Below, one piece after another: positions 1-9,100 of a stretch of DNA of 64,000 bases. The translations under genes were made by a program, and so were the position numbers. Position 1 is the stretch's first letter, and each line of letters starts with the position of its first letter. Under the pieces are notes generated by a model. That model was not told the origin of the DNA, made no database searches, and saw only the letters and a program-made list of their open reading frames with translations. Origin of the DNA: Leptospira inadai serovar Lyme str. 10 (GTDB lineage Bacteria; Spirochaetota; Leptospiria; Leptospirales; Leptospiraceae); contig NZ_AHMM02000025.1 in NCBI RefSeq assembly GCF_000243675.2, forward strand, positions 434,001 to 498,000. The letters are read 5' to 3'.

Positions 1-748
1 GCATGCAGTGCCCGCAATTAAAATCGGCGAACTTAACGATCGTTATCGGAGCATTTGTATCTCCTTGAAACGAGGATCCGGTAATATCGATCGGAATAAC
101 CGGAGCCGCCTCGTACTCGGCCAACGAGCGCGAGATCTGAGATGCACCGGAATGTTCTCCCGCGGTTAGAGAAGGTCCGGAAATTTTTCCGAAAACTTGT
201 CCGACTAACAGGAATATCAAAAGAGCGATCGAAAAGTTCAATATATCCTGGGTTATTACCGGAAATACTTTCGTTATCGACTTCTCTTGGATTGCCTTAA
301 ATTTAACGTACGTGATAGCTAAAAGAGTTAGGGTAACGAGGTAGGTAGCAACGCAGAGTCCGCAAATCGCTTCGATAACCAGAGAAGATACGAGAAATAA
401 ACCTATGTCGACGATCAAGCCTAAGATTAAAAGGTAAAACGCCAAGCGGATATAACCGATTTCCTTTTCTTTGTATCGTTCCGCCCAAACGAAAAGAAAT
501 CCGACAAACCCATAAAAAGTAAAACCGAACAATGCAATCGGAACATCTCCGAAAAAAGGAATATTACGAATTGCTGAAAAACTGCTTTCGGAAACCTTAT
601 CGCAAGAACCGCTTTCGCTTAATGCGTCGCATAAAGCTTTTGCCGCCCCGTCACCTCCCCCGAAGTATTTTTGAATCAAGAGGAAAGAAATAATAAGTCC
701 GATCGCTGCGATCCCAGCTAGAACGTAATTCAATTGAATTTTTTTCAT
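1..748 (-). CDS. VKOR-family disulfide oxidoreductase fused to a thioredoxin/DsbA-like domain (3' end outside window)
   Basis: Open reading frame read from the minus strand. It starts at ATG 748 behind a GGGAG ribosome site and runs off the window after 249 codons, so the C-terminus is missing. It is predicted to reoxidise periplasmic thiol oxidases using quinone. The N-terminal part has several membrane helices, a cysteine pair at residues 40 and 49, and a CGLC motif at residues 129-132. This four-cysteine arrangement is typical of vitamin K epoxide reductase homologues. After a last helix near residue 180 comes a periplasmic region beginning a thioredoxin-fold domain, with a CGHC active site at residues 245-248. 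A natural VKOR-Trx fusion would do both DsbB and DsbA jobs in one chain. It lies just downstream of hisA on the same strand, separated by about 100 bases. Confidence 0.85.
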   Translation of the reverse strand, partial: MKKIQLNYVLAGIAAIGLIISFLLIQKYFGGGDGAAKALCDALSESGSCDKVSESSFSAIRNIPFFGDVPIALFGFTFYGFVGFLFVWAERYKEKEIGYIRLAFYLLILGLIVDIGLFLVSSLVIEAICGLCVATYLVTLTLLAITYVKFKAIQEKSITKVFPVITQDILNFSIALLIFLLVGQVFGKISGPSLTAGEHSGASQISRSLAEYEAAPVIPIDITGSSFQGDTNAPITIVKFADFNCGHCM

Positions 749-850
749 CCGGTGTCTCCCGTTTAGAATTTACCTTTGTACCAAGGATAAATGAGGAAGG
801 AAAGAAAAATATCGACAAGTCGAAGATCGCAAAATGAGTTCCGACATCTT

Positions 851-1582
851 TTATTCTTCTAATCTGGAGATGGCCTCGGCAAGGTCGATCCGTCCTTCAT
901 AGAGTGCTTTGCCGGTAATAACGCCGAATACCGGGACCGGTGTCCCCAATGAGGATAAGGCCATAATGTCTTTTAAGGAAGAAATACCGCCGGAAGCGAT
1001 CACTTGAAAAGGATATTGACTCAGAATCTCTTTATATGCGTTCAAGTTCGGACCGGCTAACGTTCCGTCTTGCGCGATGTCCGTGAAAATAATGGATTCG
1101 ACGCCGACTTTGTGAATTCTATCCAGAAGATCCATGTATTTTAGACCCGAATCTTCTTCCCAACCTGTAATTTTTACGATCCCGTCTCTGGCGTCTACAG
1201 CTACGACTACCCGATCTTTTCCGTACTTTTGTAAGGCAAAATCCAGTAGGGCCGGATCTTTAACCGCTGCGGTTCCAAGAATAAAGCGATCTATTCCGAT
1301 TGAATCATAGTAGGCTAATTTTTCCTTATCGCGAATGCCGCCGCCGAGTTGAATTTTCAATTTCGTCGAATTTCTGATCTTCGAAATGGATTCCCCGTTA
1401 ACTCCGATTTGGTTTCTGGCTCCGTTTAAATCGACCAGATGGAGTAAACCGGCTCCATTTTGTTCGAATCCGTCGGCAAGTTTCCAAGGCTCGGTGGAAT
1501 AGACCGTTTTATCCTCATACTTGCCTTTAAAAAGTCGAACAGCACAATTATCCAGAAGGTCTATAGCAGGAATTAAGATCAT
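851..1582 (-). CDS. hisA: 1-(5-phosphoribosyl)-5-[(5-phosphoribosylamino)methylideneamino]imidazole-4-carboxamide isomerase
   Basis: HisA, histidine biosynthesis, cytoplasmic (beta/alpha)8 barrel that opens the ribose of ProFAR to give PRFAR. The 243-residue product begins [10 protein letters not shown], with the first catalytic aspartate at residue 8. It carries the phosphate-binding QLGGGIR and ASGGISS segments and the second catalytic aspartate in FTDIAQDG. I chose ATG 1582 because it matches the conserved N-terminus. A longer upstream reading to 1708 would only overlap hisH. The start codon overlaps the hisH stop (ATGA), which implies translational coupling in a hisB-hisH-hisA operon. Confidence 0.95.
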   Translation of the reverse strand: MILIPAIDLLDNCAVRLFKGKYEDKTVYSTEPWKLADGFEQNGAGLLHLVDLNGARNQIGVNGESISKIRNSTKLKIQLGGGIRDKEKLAYYDSIGIDRFILGTAAVKDPALLDFALQKYGKDRVVVAVDARDGIVKITGWEEDSGLKYMDLLDRIHKVGVESIIFTDIAQDGTLAGPNLNAYKEILSQYPFQVIASGGISSLKDIMALSSLGTPVPVFGVITGKALYEGRIDLAEAISRLEE

Positions 1583-2211
1583 AATGATTTTATAAAATTC
1601 TCCAGAATTTTTAACCCGGTAGAATGAGATTTTTCCGGATGAAATTGAGTTCCAAAAATATTTCCCTTTTCTATAACTGCGGGAAATTTCTCTCCGTAGT
1701 ATTGGCAAAGTCCGGTGATCGCTTTGCCTTCCACATCGGTAGGCCGATAGGAATGGATAAAATAAACGAAAGATTCGTCCGGAATTTCCTTTAAAAGAAG
1801 CGTTTCTTTAGGTCTTCGTTTAATAAGTCGATTCCAGCCAATATGCGGAACCTTAAAATTTTTTCCGCGAAACTTACGTACTTTGCCCTTGATGTAGCCC
1901 AATCCTTCGACCGTTCCTTTGAGATTAGTGGAAGACGTTTCATCCGAATCTTCGAAAAGAATCTGAAATCCAATACAAATTCCTAATAAAGGTTTTCCTG
2001 ATTGAACATGCTTGTCTACGACTTCCTTTAATCCGGATTGTCTTAGATTCGTCATCGCCTTATCGAAATGTCCATCGCCCGGAAGAATCAGCGCCGAAGA
2101 GGAGAGAATGGTTTCGGGGTCTTTCGTATAACAAAATTCGTTCGTGTACAGGGAGATCGCTTTAAGGCAGGAATGGATATTACCCATTCCATAATCTAAA
2201 ACGGCGATCAC
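1579..2211 (-). CDS. hisH: Imidazole glycerol phosphate synthase, glutamine amidotransferase subunit
   Basis: HisH supplies ammonia from glutamine to the HisF cyclase. The 210-residue class I glutamine amidotransferase has the oxyanion and nucleophile region GICIGFQ (catalytic Cys) and the catalytic His-Glu pair in FHPEKS near the C-terminus. The N-terminus [11 protein letters not shown] is typical. Its start overlaps the stop of hisB by four bases and its stop overlaps the start of hisA, so the three genes are tightly coupled. No hisF is present in this window, so its partner must be encoded elsewhere. Confidence 0.95.
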   Translation of the reverse strand: MIAVLDYGMGNIHSCLKAISLYTNEFCYTKDPETILSSSALILPGDGHFDKAMTNLRQSGLKEVVDKHVQSGKPLLGICIGFQILFEDSDETSSTNLKGTVEGLGYIKGKVRKFRGKNFKVPHIGWNRLIKRRPKETLLLKEIPDESFVYFIHSYRPTDVEGKAITGLCQYYGEKFPAVIEKGNIFGTQFHPEKSHSTGLKILENFIKSL

Positions 2212-2789
2212 TCCAGGACTCCCTTTGTTGACGGGATGGCTCCTCCAGCCGCTGGATCTAGTTCAATTGCCATTCTTAAAGCCTTACCTAGAGCTTTGAA
2301 GATTGATTCGTGTAAATGATGTCTATTATCACCGTAATGGACCACGACGTGTAAATTCATCTTAGCGTTTAAAGCAAACTTTTGTAGGAACTCCAGAGTA
2401 AGTTCCGCATCGTAGATACCGAATTTTCCGACTAGCGGTGGTCCGGAATATTTAAAGAAAAAGCGTCCGCCGAGATCGACAGCGACCGTCGTAAGAACCT
2501 CATCCATCGGTAAGGTAAAATGGCCGTATCTACGAATCCCGGCTTTGTCACCGAGTTGCTTATGAATCGTGGATCCTAATAAAATCGCGGTGTCCTCCAC
2601 GCTATGGTGGCAATCGATTTCTATGTCTCCTCTTAACCAAAGATCCAGATCGATCAGACTATGCTTTGAGACGTGAGAAAGCATGTGATCGAAAAATGGA
2701 ATTTCAGTATCAAAATTATATTTTCCGGTCCCTCTAACGTTTAGGGCTAGTTTTATATCTGTCTCGGAGGTTTTCCTCTCTTCTTTCAT
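2208..2789 (-). CDS. hisB: Imidazoleglycerol-phosphate dehydratase
   Basis: HisB dehydrates imidazole glycerol phosphate in histidine synthesis and acts as a metal-dependent 24-mer in the cytoplasm. The 193-residue protein is the monofunctional form without the phosphatase domain found in enterobacteria. Metal-binding histidine motifs are visible: FFDHMLSH near residue 35, [10 protein letters not shown] near residue 60 and [12 protein letters not shown] near residue 155. It is the first gene of the minus-strand hisBHA cluster. The promoter should lie in the 100 bases between it and the divergent tRNA-Leu gene. Confidence 0.95.
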   Translation of the reverse strand: MKEERKTSETDIKLALNVRGTGKYNFDTEIPFFDHMLSHVSKHSLIDLDLWLRGDIEIDCHHSVEDTAILLGSTIHKQLGDKAGIRRYGHFTLPMDEVLTTVAVDLGGRFFFKYSGPPLVGKFGIYDAELTLEFLQKFALNAKMNLHVVVHYGDNRHHLHESIFKALGKALRMAIELDPAAGGAIPSTKGVLE

Positions 2790-2891
2790 CTTATCCTAAC
2801 CCTACTTTCCTCTCAATTATCGTGTCAATGAATTCCAAAAATAAGCTGACGGAAAGCCTGCATCGCGAAAATTATCCCCATCGCCTCAAAG

Positions 2892-2977
<86 letters not shown>

Positions 2978-3133
2978 TCGGAAGTAAAATCAAATTCAGG
3001 ACTCGAAGCGAGAACTTGAAAGCAACCACAGCGACCATAAGGAGCGTAGTGGTTGTGACCGAGCCACACGACGTGGCGAGGCAAGTTCGAGACGCCGTGG
3101 AGCTTAGTTTGCCACGATGGGAGACTGCGTAGA

Positions 3134-3209
3134 GGCGAGTCCCCTGCAGAGGACAGATGACCGAGGACGGAAGACAGATCATTGATGAGCAGAGTTTCCG
3201 CGTTCTTTA
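3134..3209 (+). repeat. Dispersed intergenic repeat, copy A, interrupted by the IS66 element
   Basis: Segments such as GCGAGTCCC-TGCAGAGGACAG, ACGGAAGACAGA and CATTGATGAGC-GAGTTTCC recur at 17437-17520. They also recur more weakly at 41269-41350 and, inverted, at 17036-17172. Copy A matches the others up to the bases cgttcttta and stops exactly at the left terminal repeat of the IS66 element. The other copies continue about 40 bases further. The stretch 2974-3133 upstream holds no gene I can support. Confidence 0.7.
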
Positions 3210-3234
3210 GTAAGCGCCTAATCAAGCCCACCTT
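3210..3234 (+). repeat. Left terminal inverted repeat of the IS66 element
   Basis: Begins GTAAGCGCCTAATCAAGC and matches the complement of the right end at 17 of the first 18 positions. Confidence 0.85.
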
Positions 3235-3268
3235 TCGCGAATCTTAAAATCCTGCTAAACTATTTTTA

Positions 3269-3559
3269 ATGAACAGAACAAATGTAGATTGGCAGCAAGA
3301 GTTTGAGGAATTTTCAAAAAGCGGATTTTCGCGACCGCAATACTGCAAAAAGAAAGGACTAAAATACTCGTCCTTTCGTTATCACTGGGAGAGGCGGGCT
3401 AAGATTCAGCAAAAAGAAGAGGGCTTTGTAGAAGTTCCTCAATCTGTTTCAAACGGCCTCCCTTTGGTAGGGTCTGAATTTTTGACCCTAAAAATAGATT
3501 CGTCCGGCAAGGCTTTGCTACAAGTAAACCTTCAGTTTAGTTTGGGACAATGGAGCTAA
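3269..3559 (+). CDS. tnpA: IS66 accessory protein TnpA
   Basis: A 96-residue protein with the helix-turn-helix pattern of IS66-family TnpA: WQQEFEEFSKSGFSRPQYC, then LKYSSFRYHW. The family normally helps the large transposase and is short, so the length is normal. It starts with ATG 3269 about 60 bases inside the left end and overlaps tnpB by ten bases, as is usual in this family. It looks intact. Confidence 0.85.
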   Translation: MNRTNVDWQQEFEEFSKSGFSRPQYCKKKGLKYSSFRYHWERRAKIQQKEEGFVEVPQSVSNGLPLVGSEFLTLKIDSSGKALLQVNLQFSLGQWS

Positions 3560-3897
3560 ATCCCGGCAGAAGAAAAGTGTATTTACGACCTGGAGTCACC
3601 GACTTAAGGAAATCGATTAATACACTTGCTATCATTGTAGAAGGCAAAATGAAGAAGGACTTGTATTCGGAGAGTGTATTTCTATTCTGCAATCGCAAGA
3701 AAGATAAACTGAAAATGCTCTACTGGGACAAGAGCGGGTTTTGTCTTTGGCAGAAAAGATTAGAGGAGAGTAAATTTCCTTGGCCGAACTCGGAGGAAGA
3801 AGTTCGAAAGATCCCGCAAGAAAGATTTCATTGGCTTTTAAACGGGATCGATTTCTTTAAAGAGCATAAGAAACTAAAATATAAGAAAGTGAGCTGA
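3550..3897 (+). CDS. tnpB: IS66 accessory protein TnpB (Orf2-like)
   Basis: A 115-residue protein with the IS66 Orf2 signature: VYLRPGVTDLRKSIN at the N-terminus, VFLFCNRKKDKLKMLYWD in the middle and a FCLWQKRLEESKFPWP segment. The family is required for IS66 transposition, but its biochemical role is not well defined. The reading frame is intact and lies between tnpA and tnpC on the same strand. Confidence 0.92.
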   Translation: MELNPGRRKVYLRPGVTDLRKSINTLAIIVEGKMKKDLYSESVFLFCNRKKDKLKMLYWDKSGFCLWQKRLEESKFPWPNSEEEVRKIPQERFHWLLNGIDFFKEHKKLKYKKVS

Positions 3898-3939
3898 AAA
3901 GATTGACGAATTTAATCGCAAAATCTACATTTAGATGCC

Positions 3940-5517
3940 GTGTCCTTAGATATAAACGAACTGCCGAATGATGTAGAAGAACTAAAGAAGATTATTATAT
4001 TCCAAAATAATAAGTACTCTGAAGAATTGCGGCTCCAAAGACAGAAAGAAGCCGAGCATCTCGACCAAATTGAGCGCCTAAAGATCCAACTATTCGGAAG
4101 AAAGACGGAGAAATGGAGCCAAATCGAGATAGACCAAGGACTTCTTTTTAACGAAATAGAAAATTCCCTACAGAAGGATTCCACCGAACCTGAGGAAGAA
4201 GGCCTCTTCACCCCGGTTAAAAGTCACACTAGAAAGAAAACGGGTCGTAAGCCGTTCCCTGATTATTTCCCTCGAATCAAGATCTTACACGATATTCCCG
4301 AAATCGAAAAAACCTGTTCTTGTGGGCATGAGCTGACTCGAATCGGAGAGGAAAGCTCCGAGAAGCTGGATCTAATTCCGGCAAAAATCCAAGTCGAAGT
4401 TCATATTCGCCCTAAGTATGCGTGCAAGCATTGTGAAGGGACTTCCGATGAAAATCAACCTGTCATTAAAATAGCACCAGTTCCCAATCAAATCGCTGAA
4501 AAGAGTATGCTTTCATCGAACTTTTTAGCGTACACACTTACTCAGAAGTTTGCAGATGCTCTTCCTTTCTACAGACAAGCAGGAATTCTTCAAAGATCGG
4601 GAGTCGATATTTCAAGAACAACTTTATCGAATACTGCGATCCAAGTATATGAAAAGCTTTCTCCAATGATTGAGGATATAAGAAAGGAGCTTTTTGAATC
4701 GAAGTATTTACAGATAGATGAGACGGTTCTCCAAGTGTTAAACGAACCGAAAAAGTCGAATACGGCCAAATCCTATATGTGGGTGATTCGGGGATTTATC
4801 CGAGAAAAACCGGTAGTATTATATCATTATGAACCGAGTCGGAGTGCTAAATTTTTAGAGGGATGGATTTCCAACTTCGAAGGGATTATCCAAACAGACG
4901 GTTTTGAATCTTACGATTCTTTATTGAAAGTAAAATCAAAGATTCTTCATGCAGGATGCTGGAATCATGCTCGAAGGAAATTCTTTGAAATTTTAAAAAT
5001 AGATCCTAAGAACGCTCAAGCAGAATGGATCGTAAAGGAAATCGGTAAGCTCTACACAATCGAGTCGAAGGCCAGAGAAGAAAATCTAAATTCGGAATTG
5101 CATTTAAGACTTCGACAATCTGAATCCAAGCCGGTCGTTGACGAGATCCGTTCCTGGATGAATAAACGAATCATCGAAGTCGCTCCAAAATCTTCGATGG
5201 GTAAAGCCCTTGGTTATCTCGCCGGCCAATGGGAAAAACTGCTTATCTTTTTGGATCGTCCGGAATTGCAATTAGATACAAATCTGGTCGAGAATGATAT
5301 TCGTCCTTTTGTGATCGGAAGAAAAAATTGGCTCTTCTCTGGCTGCCCGGAAGGAGCGACTGCAAGTGCAGGATTTTATTCTTTAGTTCAAATTGCAAAG
5401 CTCGCGGGAGTCGATCCTTATGCGTATTTGCGGGATCTATTTAAGTCATGGGAAAGCGAGCCGAGGAGTCTTTCTTGTCAGGATCTGCCGCAACTCGCTA
5501 TACCTGTGCTTGATTAG
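3940..5517 (+). CDS. tnpC: IS66 transposase TnpC
   Basis: A 525-residue DDE transposase. The N-terminal part contains a predicted coiled coil (residues 10-45) and a zinc-finger-like region (CSCGHE and CKHCEG, about residues 125-165). The catalytic domain follows, with LQIDETVLQVL as the first Asp region, IQTDGFESYD as the second and LVENDIRPFVIGRKNWLF as the Glu region. All motifs are intact, so the element may be active. Translation starts at GTG 3940, and the nearby ATG 3935 is out of frame. The stop TAG lies inside the right terminal repeat. Confidence 0.93.
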   Translation: MSLDINELPNDVEELKKIIIFQNNKYSEELRLQRQKEAEHLDQIERLKIQLFGRKTEKWSQIEIDQGLLFNEIENSLQKDSTEPEEEGLFTPVKSHTRKKTGRKPFPDYFPRIKILHDIPEIEKTCSCGHELTRIGEESSEKLDLIPAKIQVEVHIRPKYACKHCEGTSDENQPVIKIAPVPNQIAEKSMLSSNFLAYTLTQKFADALPFYRQAGILQRSGVDISRTTLSNTAIQVYEKLSPMIEDIRKELFESKYLQIDETVLQVLNEPKKSNTAKSYMWVIRGFIREKPVVLYHYEPSRSAKFLEGWISNFEGIIQTDGFESYDSLLKVKSKILHAGCWNHARRKFFEILKIDPKNAQAEWIVKEIGKLYTIESKAREENLNSELHLRLRQSESKPVVDEIRSWMNKRIIEVAPKSSMGKALGYLAGQWEKLLIFLDRPELQLDTNLVENDIRPFVIGRKNWLFSGCPEGATASAGFYSLVQIAKLAGVDPYAYLRDLFKSWESEPRSLSCQDLPQLAIPVLD

Positions 5518-5525
5518 GCGGTTAC
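5501..5525 (-). repeat. Right terminal inverted repeat of the IS66 element
   Basis: The complement reads GTAACCGCCTAATCAAGC from 5525 inward. It contains the tnpC stop codon on the plus strand. On the minus strand, TAA at 5524-5522 ends the neighbouring truncated gene. Confidence 0.85.
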
Positions 5526-6085
5526 TTTAATACCCCGCCTTCTGCTTGAAGAAAAAGAGATTCCCCAAATAGCCACCGCCATCCTAAACTAAAAATCCCA
5601 TAACTAACATTTGTCCTGCGGTAGATTATATCAATAGCGGAAAAAGCGGAAGCAGGGGTTGGAAAGGCTGCATTAACATTAATATCTTGTCCGAGATGTA
5701 CTTCCTGCTTTAAATGTGGCTGCTTTCCAGCAGCCACATTTAGAAAAAATGACCCATTCATCGGAAAAAAGCGTAAGAACACTAGTCCGCCAGTTTTTCT
5801 GGATTGATTATTGTAGGTACATGATGCAAACTGAAAACTACAGCCTGACCCTTCGTTATCCGTAACTTCTCGATCTTTTACGGTTTCATTTAAACTTACT
5901 CCTATTGAAAGTTTTTCGACTAAAAATCGTTCGTAGGATATACTCCCAGCACCTATTGGGTCGATTAAAGATATACCGGCATAGATAGCATTTTTTTTCT
6001 TAGTACTTTCTTGTGCTTCAACCGAAGCAAGATTCAACAACAAGAAAGATAGTCCCAAGCATTTTATTAGTATAATTTTCTTCAT
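5522..6085 (-). pseudogene. Predicted outer-membrane beta-barrel protein, C-terminus truncated by IS66
   Basis: A 187-residue frame with a signal peptide (MKKIILIKCLGLSFLLLNLASVEA) followed by alternating aromatic and small residues typical of a barrel (YAGISLIDPIGAGSISYERF, SYGIFSLGWRWLFG). The frame ends in GGVLK and its TAA stop lies within the right inverted repeat of the IS66 element. There is no normal terminal aromatic strand. I infer that the insertion removed the last strand or strands. It follows the RHS gene on the same strand after a 43-base gap, so it may once have been co-transcribed with it. The family is not recognised. Confidence 0.65.
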
Positions 6086-6128
6086 GAATCTCCTTATTTT
6101 TCGCTAACTAATTTTCTATTTCAATAAA

Positions 6129-9100
6129 TTATTCGCCGCTGCCGGGAGTAGCTGTGCATGCTTTATACAATAAGAATGTATTCTCAATGATTTGGACCTT
6201 GGCCTCTTGACGCTTGATATCTCCCGTCGCACCATCAGGATAACCCTGTCCTTCAAATTCCTGTGAGCCCCAATAGAAATCCTCCGTCAACGATTTTGTC
6301 GTACCGCATTCCGAATGAGCTTCATCCAATCCCACTTGCACTCCATCTTTAAATCGGAAATGGATATATATTTTTGTAATTCGATCCCAATCTCCTTTTT
6401 GTTTAAACTTGTCGAGATCATCAAAATACTTAAAAAATCCAAATTGCATTAAAAGACTGCAAGTCTGCGGCCCAAGTTGATCTCGGCAATCCCCAAAGTC
6501 TCCATGACCATATGCATAGATTGATGAATCTACCACAGCATTTGCAGTGTTTCTATAATAACCTCGAATTTGTCTATCGCTCTTAAAAAACCTACTAGTG
6601 TTATACCATCGACCCATTTTTCTAGCGCTAAATATAGTGTTGGCCGGGTCCCAAAAGAGTTTTCCCTTAGGAATAAAAGTGGCCTTGCTTAAATTAAACT
6701 TTCCGATCTGGCTGGCAAATTTATTCCACCCAGCTCCATGATTAAAGCTCTTCCACATCATATGACCGATAATTTGATCTAACATGTGAATCGCCTGACT
6801 CCAATCCACATGCCCCGTTGGATCATTTGATCCGACTGGATTCCCGCTAACATACATGAATCGATTCGTACCATTAATACCCGGATTGATTCGATCATCC
6901 GGTTGAATAAATGTTCCTAAGACCGAGTCATAATAACGAGATTTATAAAAATATAATCCTGTATCGGTATCGTTTATTTGACCCGTATACTGGTATCTGA
7001 ATATATTCGGACCAAAAGAATCATTTCTATCGATTTGACCATACGGCATGTAAGATACGTGGCTCACTCCCGATTGACCCGGCCCAGGAGCTGGATTTCC
7101 ATTCCCATCAGTGACAAGAGTCGTCGAACCCAAATGGTCCGGATGATAGAAATACATACCGGCGACGGGAGTTCCACCTGAGATCGCTCCGACACCGCTG
7201 GCAACAGGGCTATTAAAAGTAGGGGTATTTGGGTTCGTTGAACTTCCTAACGCCAGTATCCAAGGAGCCTGACCGCTCCCTCCACCACCCAAAAATCCGT
7301 TACAGCCTTGAACGGAAAACGCAACCACTAACGATAATAATAAAGCGGGAGATCCTAACCCTACAATTTTTGCTCTTCCTAAGAACTCGTTTCCTTTCTT
7401 CAAATACGGATAGAGGAGATACAGAAGGAAAAGAAGGAAAACATAATAATAGGAAGCAAAAAGATCGGTAGGAATTCCTTTCATAAAGAAAGAAGAATGA
7501 GTAAAGAATTTCGAAGATGGACCTGTTACTCGATTCTTCCAATACTCACCGCAATCACCCGCTACATCTTTGCAGAATGGTTGCATAAATGCAGAAGCTA
7601 AAATCGGCTTCCTTTGATTCTCTACATTGTTTGAAGTAATAAGAACCGCATTATTTCGAGTCAGTTGAGAAACAAGGTCTCCTTCCAAGCCTTTGATATA
7701 TAAGGTATGTTGTTCGGAGGTGCTAGGCGCCCTTACGATCTCATAGAGATCTTCCAGGAAATACGTGACTGTCGCCGTATTTTGATTATTCGCTTTAATC
7801 CTGTTACCTGCATAATCATAGGTATATAAAATACTTCCCCCGCCATTCGGATCATACTCTACCATTCTACCTTTAGAATCATAGATCAGAGTATCTCCAT
7901 TTCTAGAGGTCATATTCCCAGAAGCATCGTAGGTATAGTTTACTGTTCCGGTGTTCTGACTGTAAGCGGAAGTCACAGCATTCGCGTGAGTAGAATCACC
8001 GTAAGTAAGAGTATATCCGTCTTTTTGGGTAATGTTTCCGTTTGAAGTATAGGCATACGTCTGGGAACCGTAAATTCCTGTTGCTGAAATGATTCGATTC
8101 CAAGAATCATATGTGAACGTTTGAGTACGAGCCGGAGTAACCTTATCCTGAAGGGTTGTAATGTTACCGGAGCCATCGTAGGAGTAAGCAATATCGCCAT
8201 TAATTGTACTATTTGGAAGAGTCGTCTTTAACTCCAGGACCCTTAGTTTAATCTTATCGAATCCGATATTTTGAACGACCCCATTTCCAGTAGATCTTGT
8301 CACAGTAGGATATCCTGTCGCTGAATCAATCGTCGGCCCGTTATAGGAAATTACAGTATATCCTGTACTTGTTCCATCCGCCGAATCGAAGGTAATCATA
8401 TTTAAGTAATTATTAACGGAATAGCTACTATGAGTCTTACTTCCATCAGGATATGTTAAAGTAAGAACCCTTCCCAAGGAATCATACGATTTCAAAACTA
8501 CGAAAGTCAAATCATCGATCGATTTTGTTTTCCGAGTGACGTTTCCTTTCACATCGTAAGCGAACGTAGACGAACCCGAGCTATCCGTAACCTTCGTCAA
8601 TCGTCCGATCGCATTCGAAACACTCGTATCATCATAGGTAAAGGTCGAGGCGATCTCTCCTCCATTCGTAGTTTGCGAAATCAATCGTCCAAGCTGGTCA
8701 TACAGATTTGTAACGCTACTTCCTCGTGCATCCGTTTGGGAAAGAACTCTTCCCATTAGATCGTAGGTATAACTCACCGTTCCCGAATTTGAATCGGAGT
8801 AACTCGTTTTTCTTCCCGCTATATCATAAGAAATTGAAGTAACTAAGCCGCTTGGGTCAGTGATCGTTTTCTGTCCCCCGTGTGGATCATACGTATAGGA
8901 AACCGTCTTTCCATTGTCTACCGTAGAGATGATTTGATCCAATTCGTTCTTTGTCTCGCTCTTCGTTTTACTCGATCCATCGGGATATGCGATGTTTGTA
9001 TTTGTAGTAAGTCCAGAGTAGGATATCGTGGATACGATCGTTCCGGAAAGATCCGGCTCATCGATTTCGGTTAACAAATTATCAGGATCAGCGTATTTAT

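Larger units (their letters stand above)
3210..5525 (+). mobile_element. IS66-family insertion sequence, complete with tnpA, tnpB, tnpC and terminal inverted repeats
   Basis: The element is bounded by imperfect inverted repeats: GTAAGCGCCTAATCAAGC on the left and the complement of a GTAACCGCCTAATCAAGC sequence on the right (17 of 18 identical). The GTAA ends and the three-gene content (3269-3559, 3550-3897, 3940-5517) are typical of IS66. The usual 8-base target duplication is not seen: flanks are GTTCTTTA on the left and TTTAATAC on the right. The right end lies inside a truncated outer-membrane protein gene, the left end inside a dispersed repeat. This is consistent with insertion followed by loss of one flank. 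Confidence 0.9.

Noticed and set aside
3202..5533. 8-base target site duplication of IS66
   Set aside because: Flanks GTTCTTTA and TTTAATAC do not match. A shared CTTTA near the ends is out of register and could be chance.
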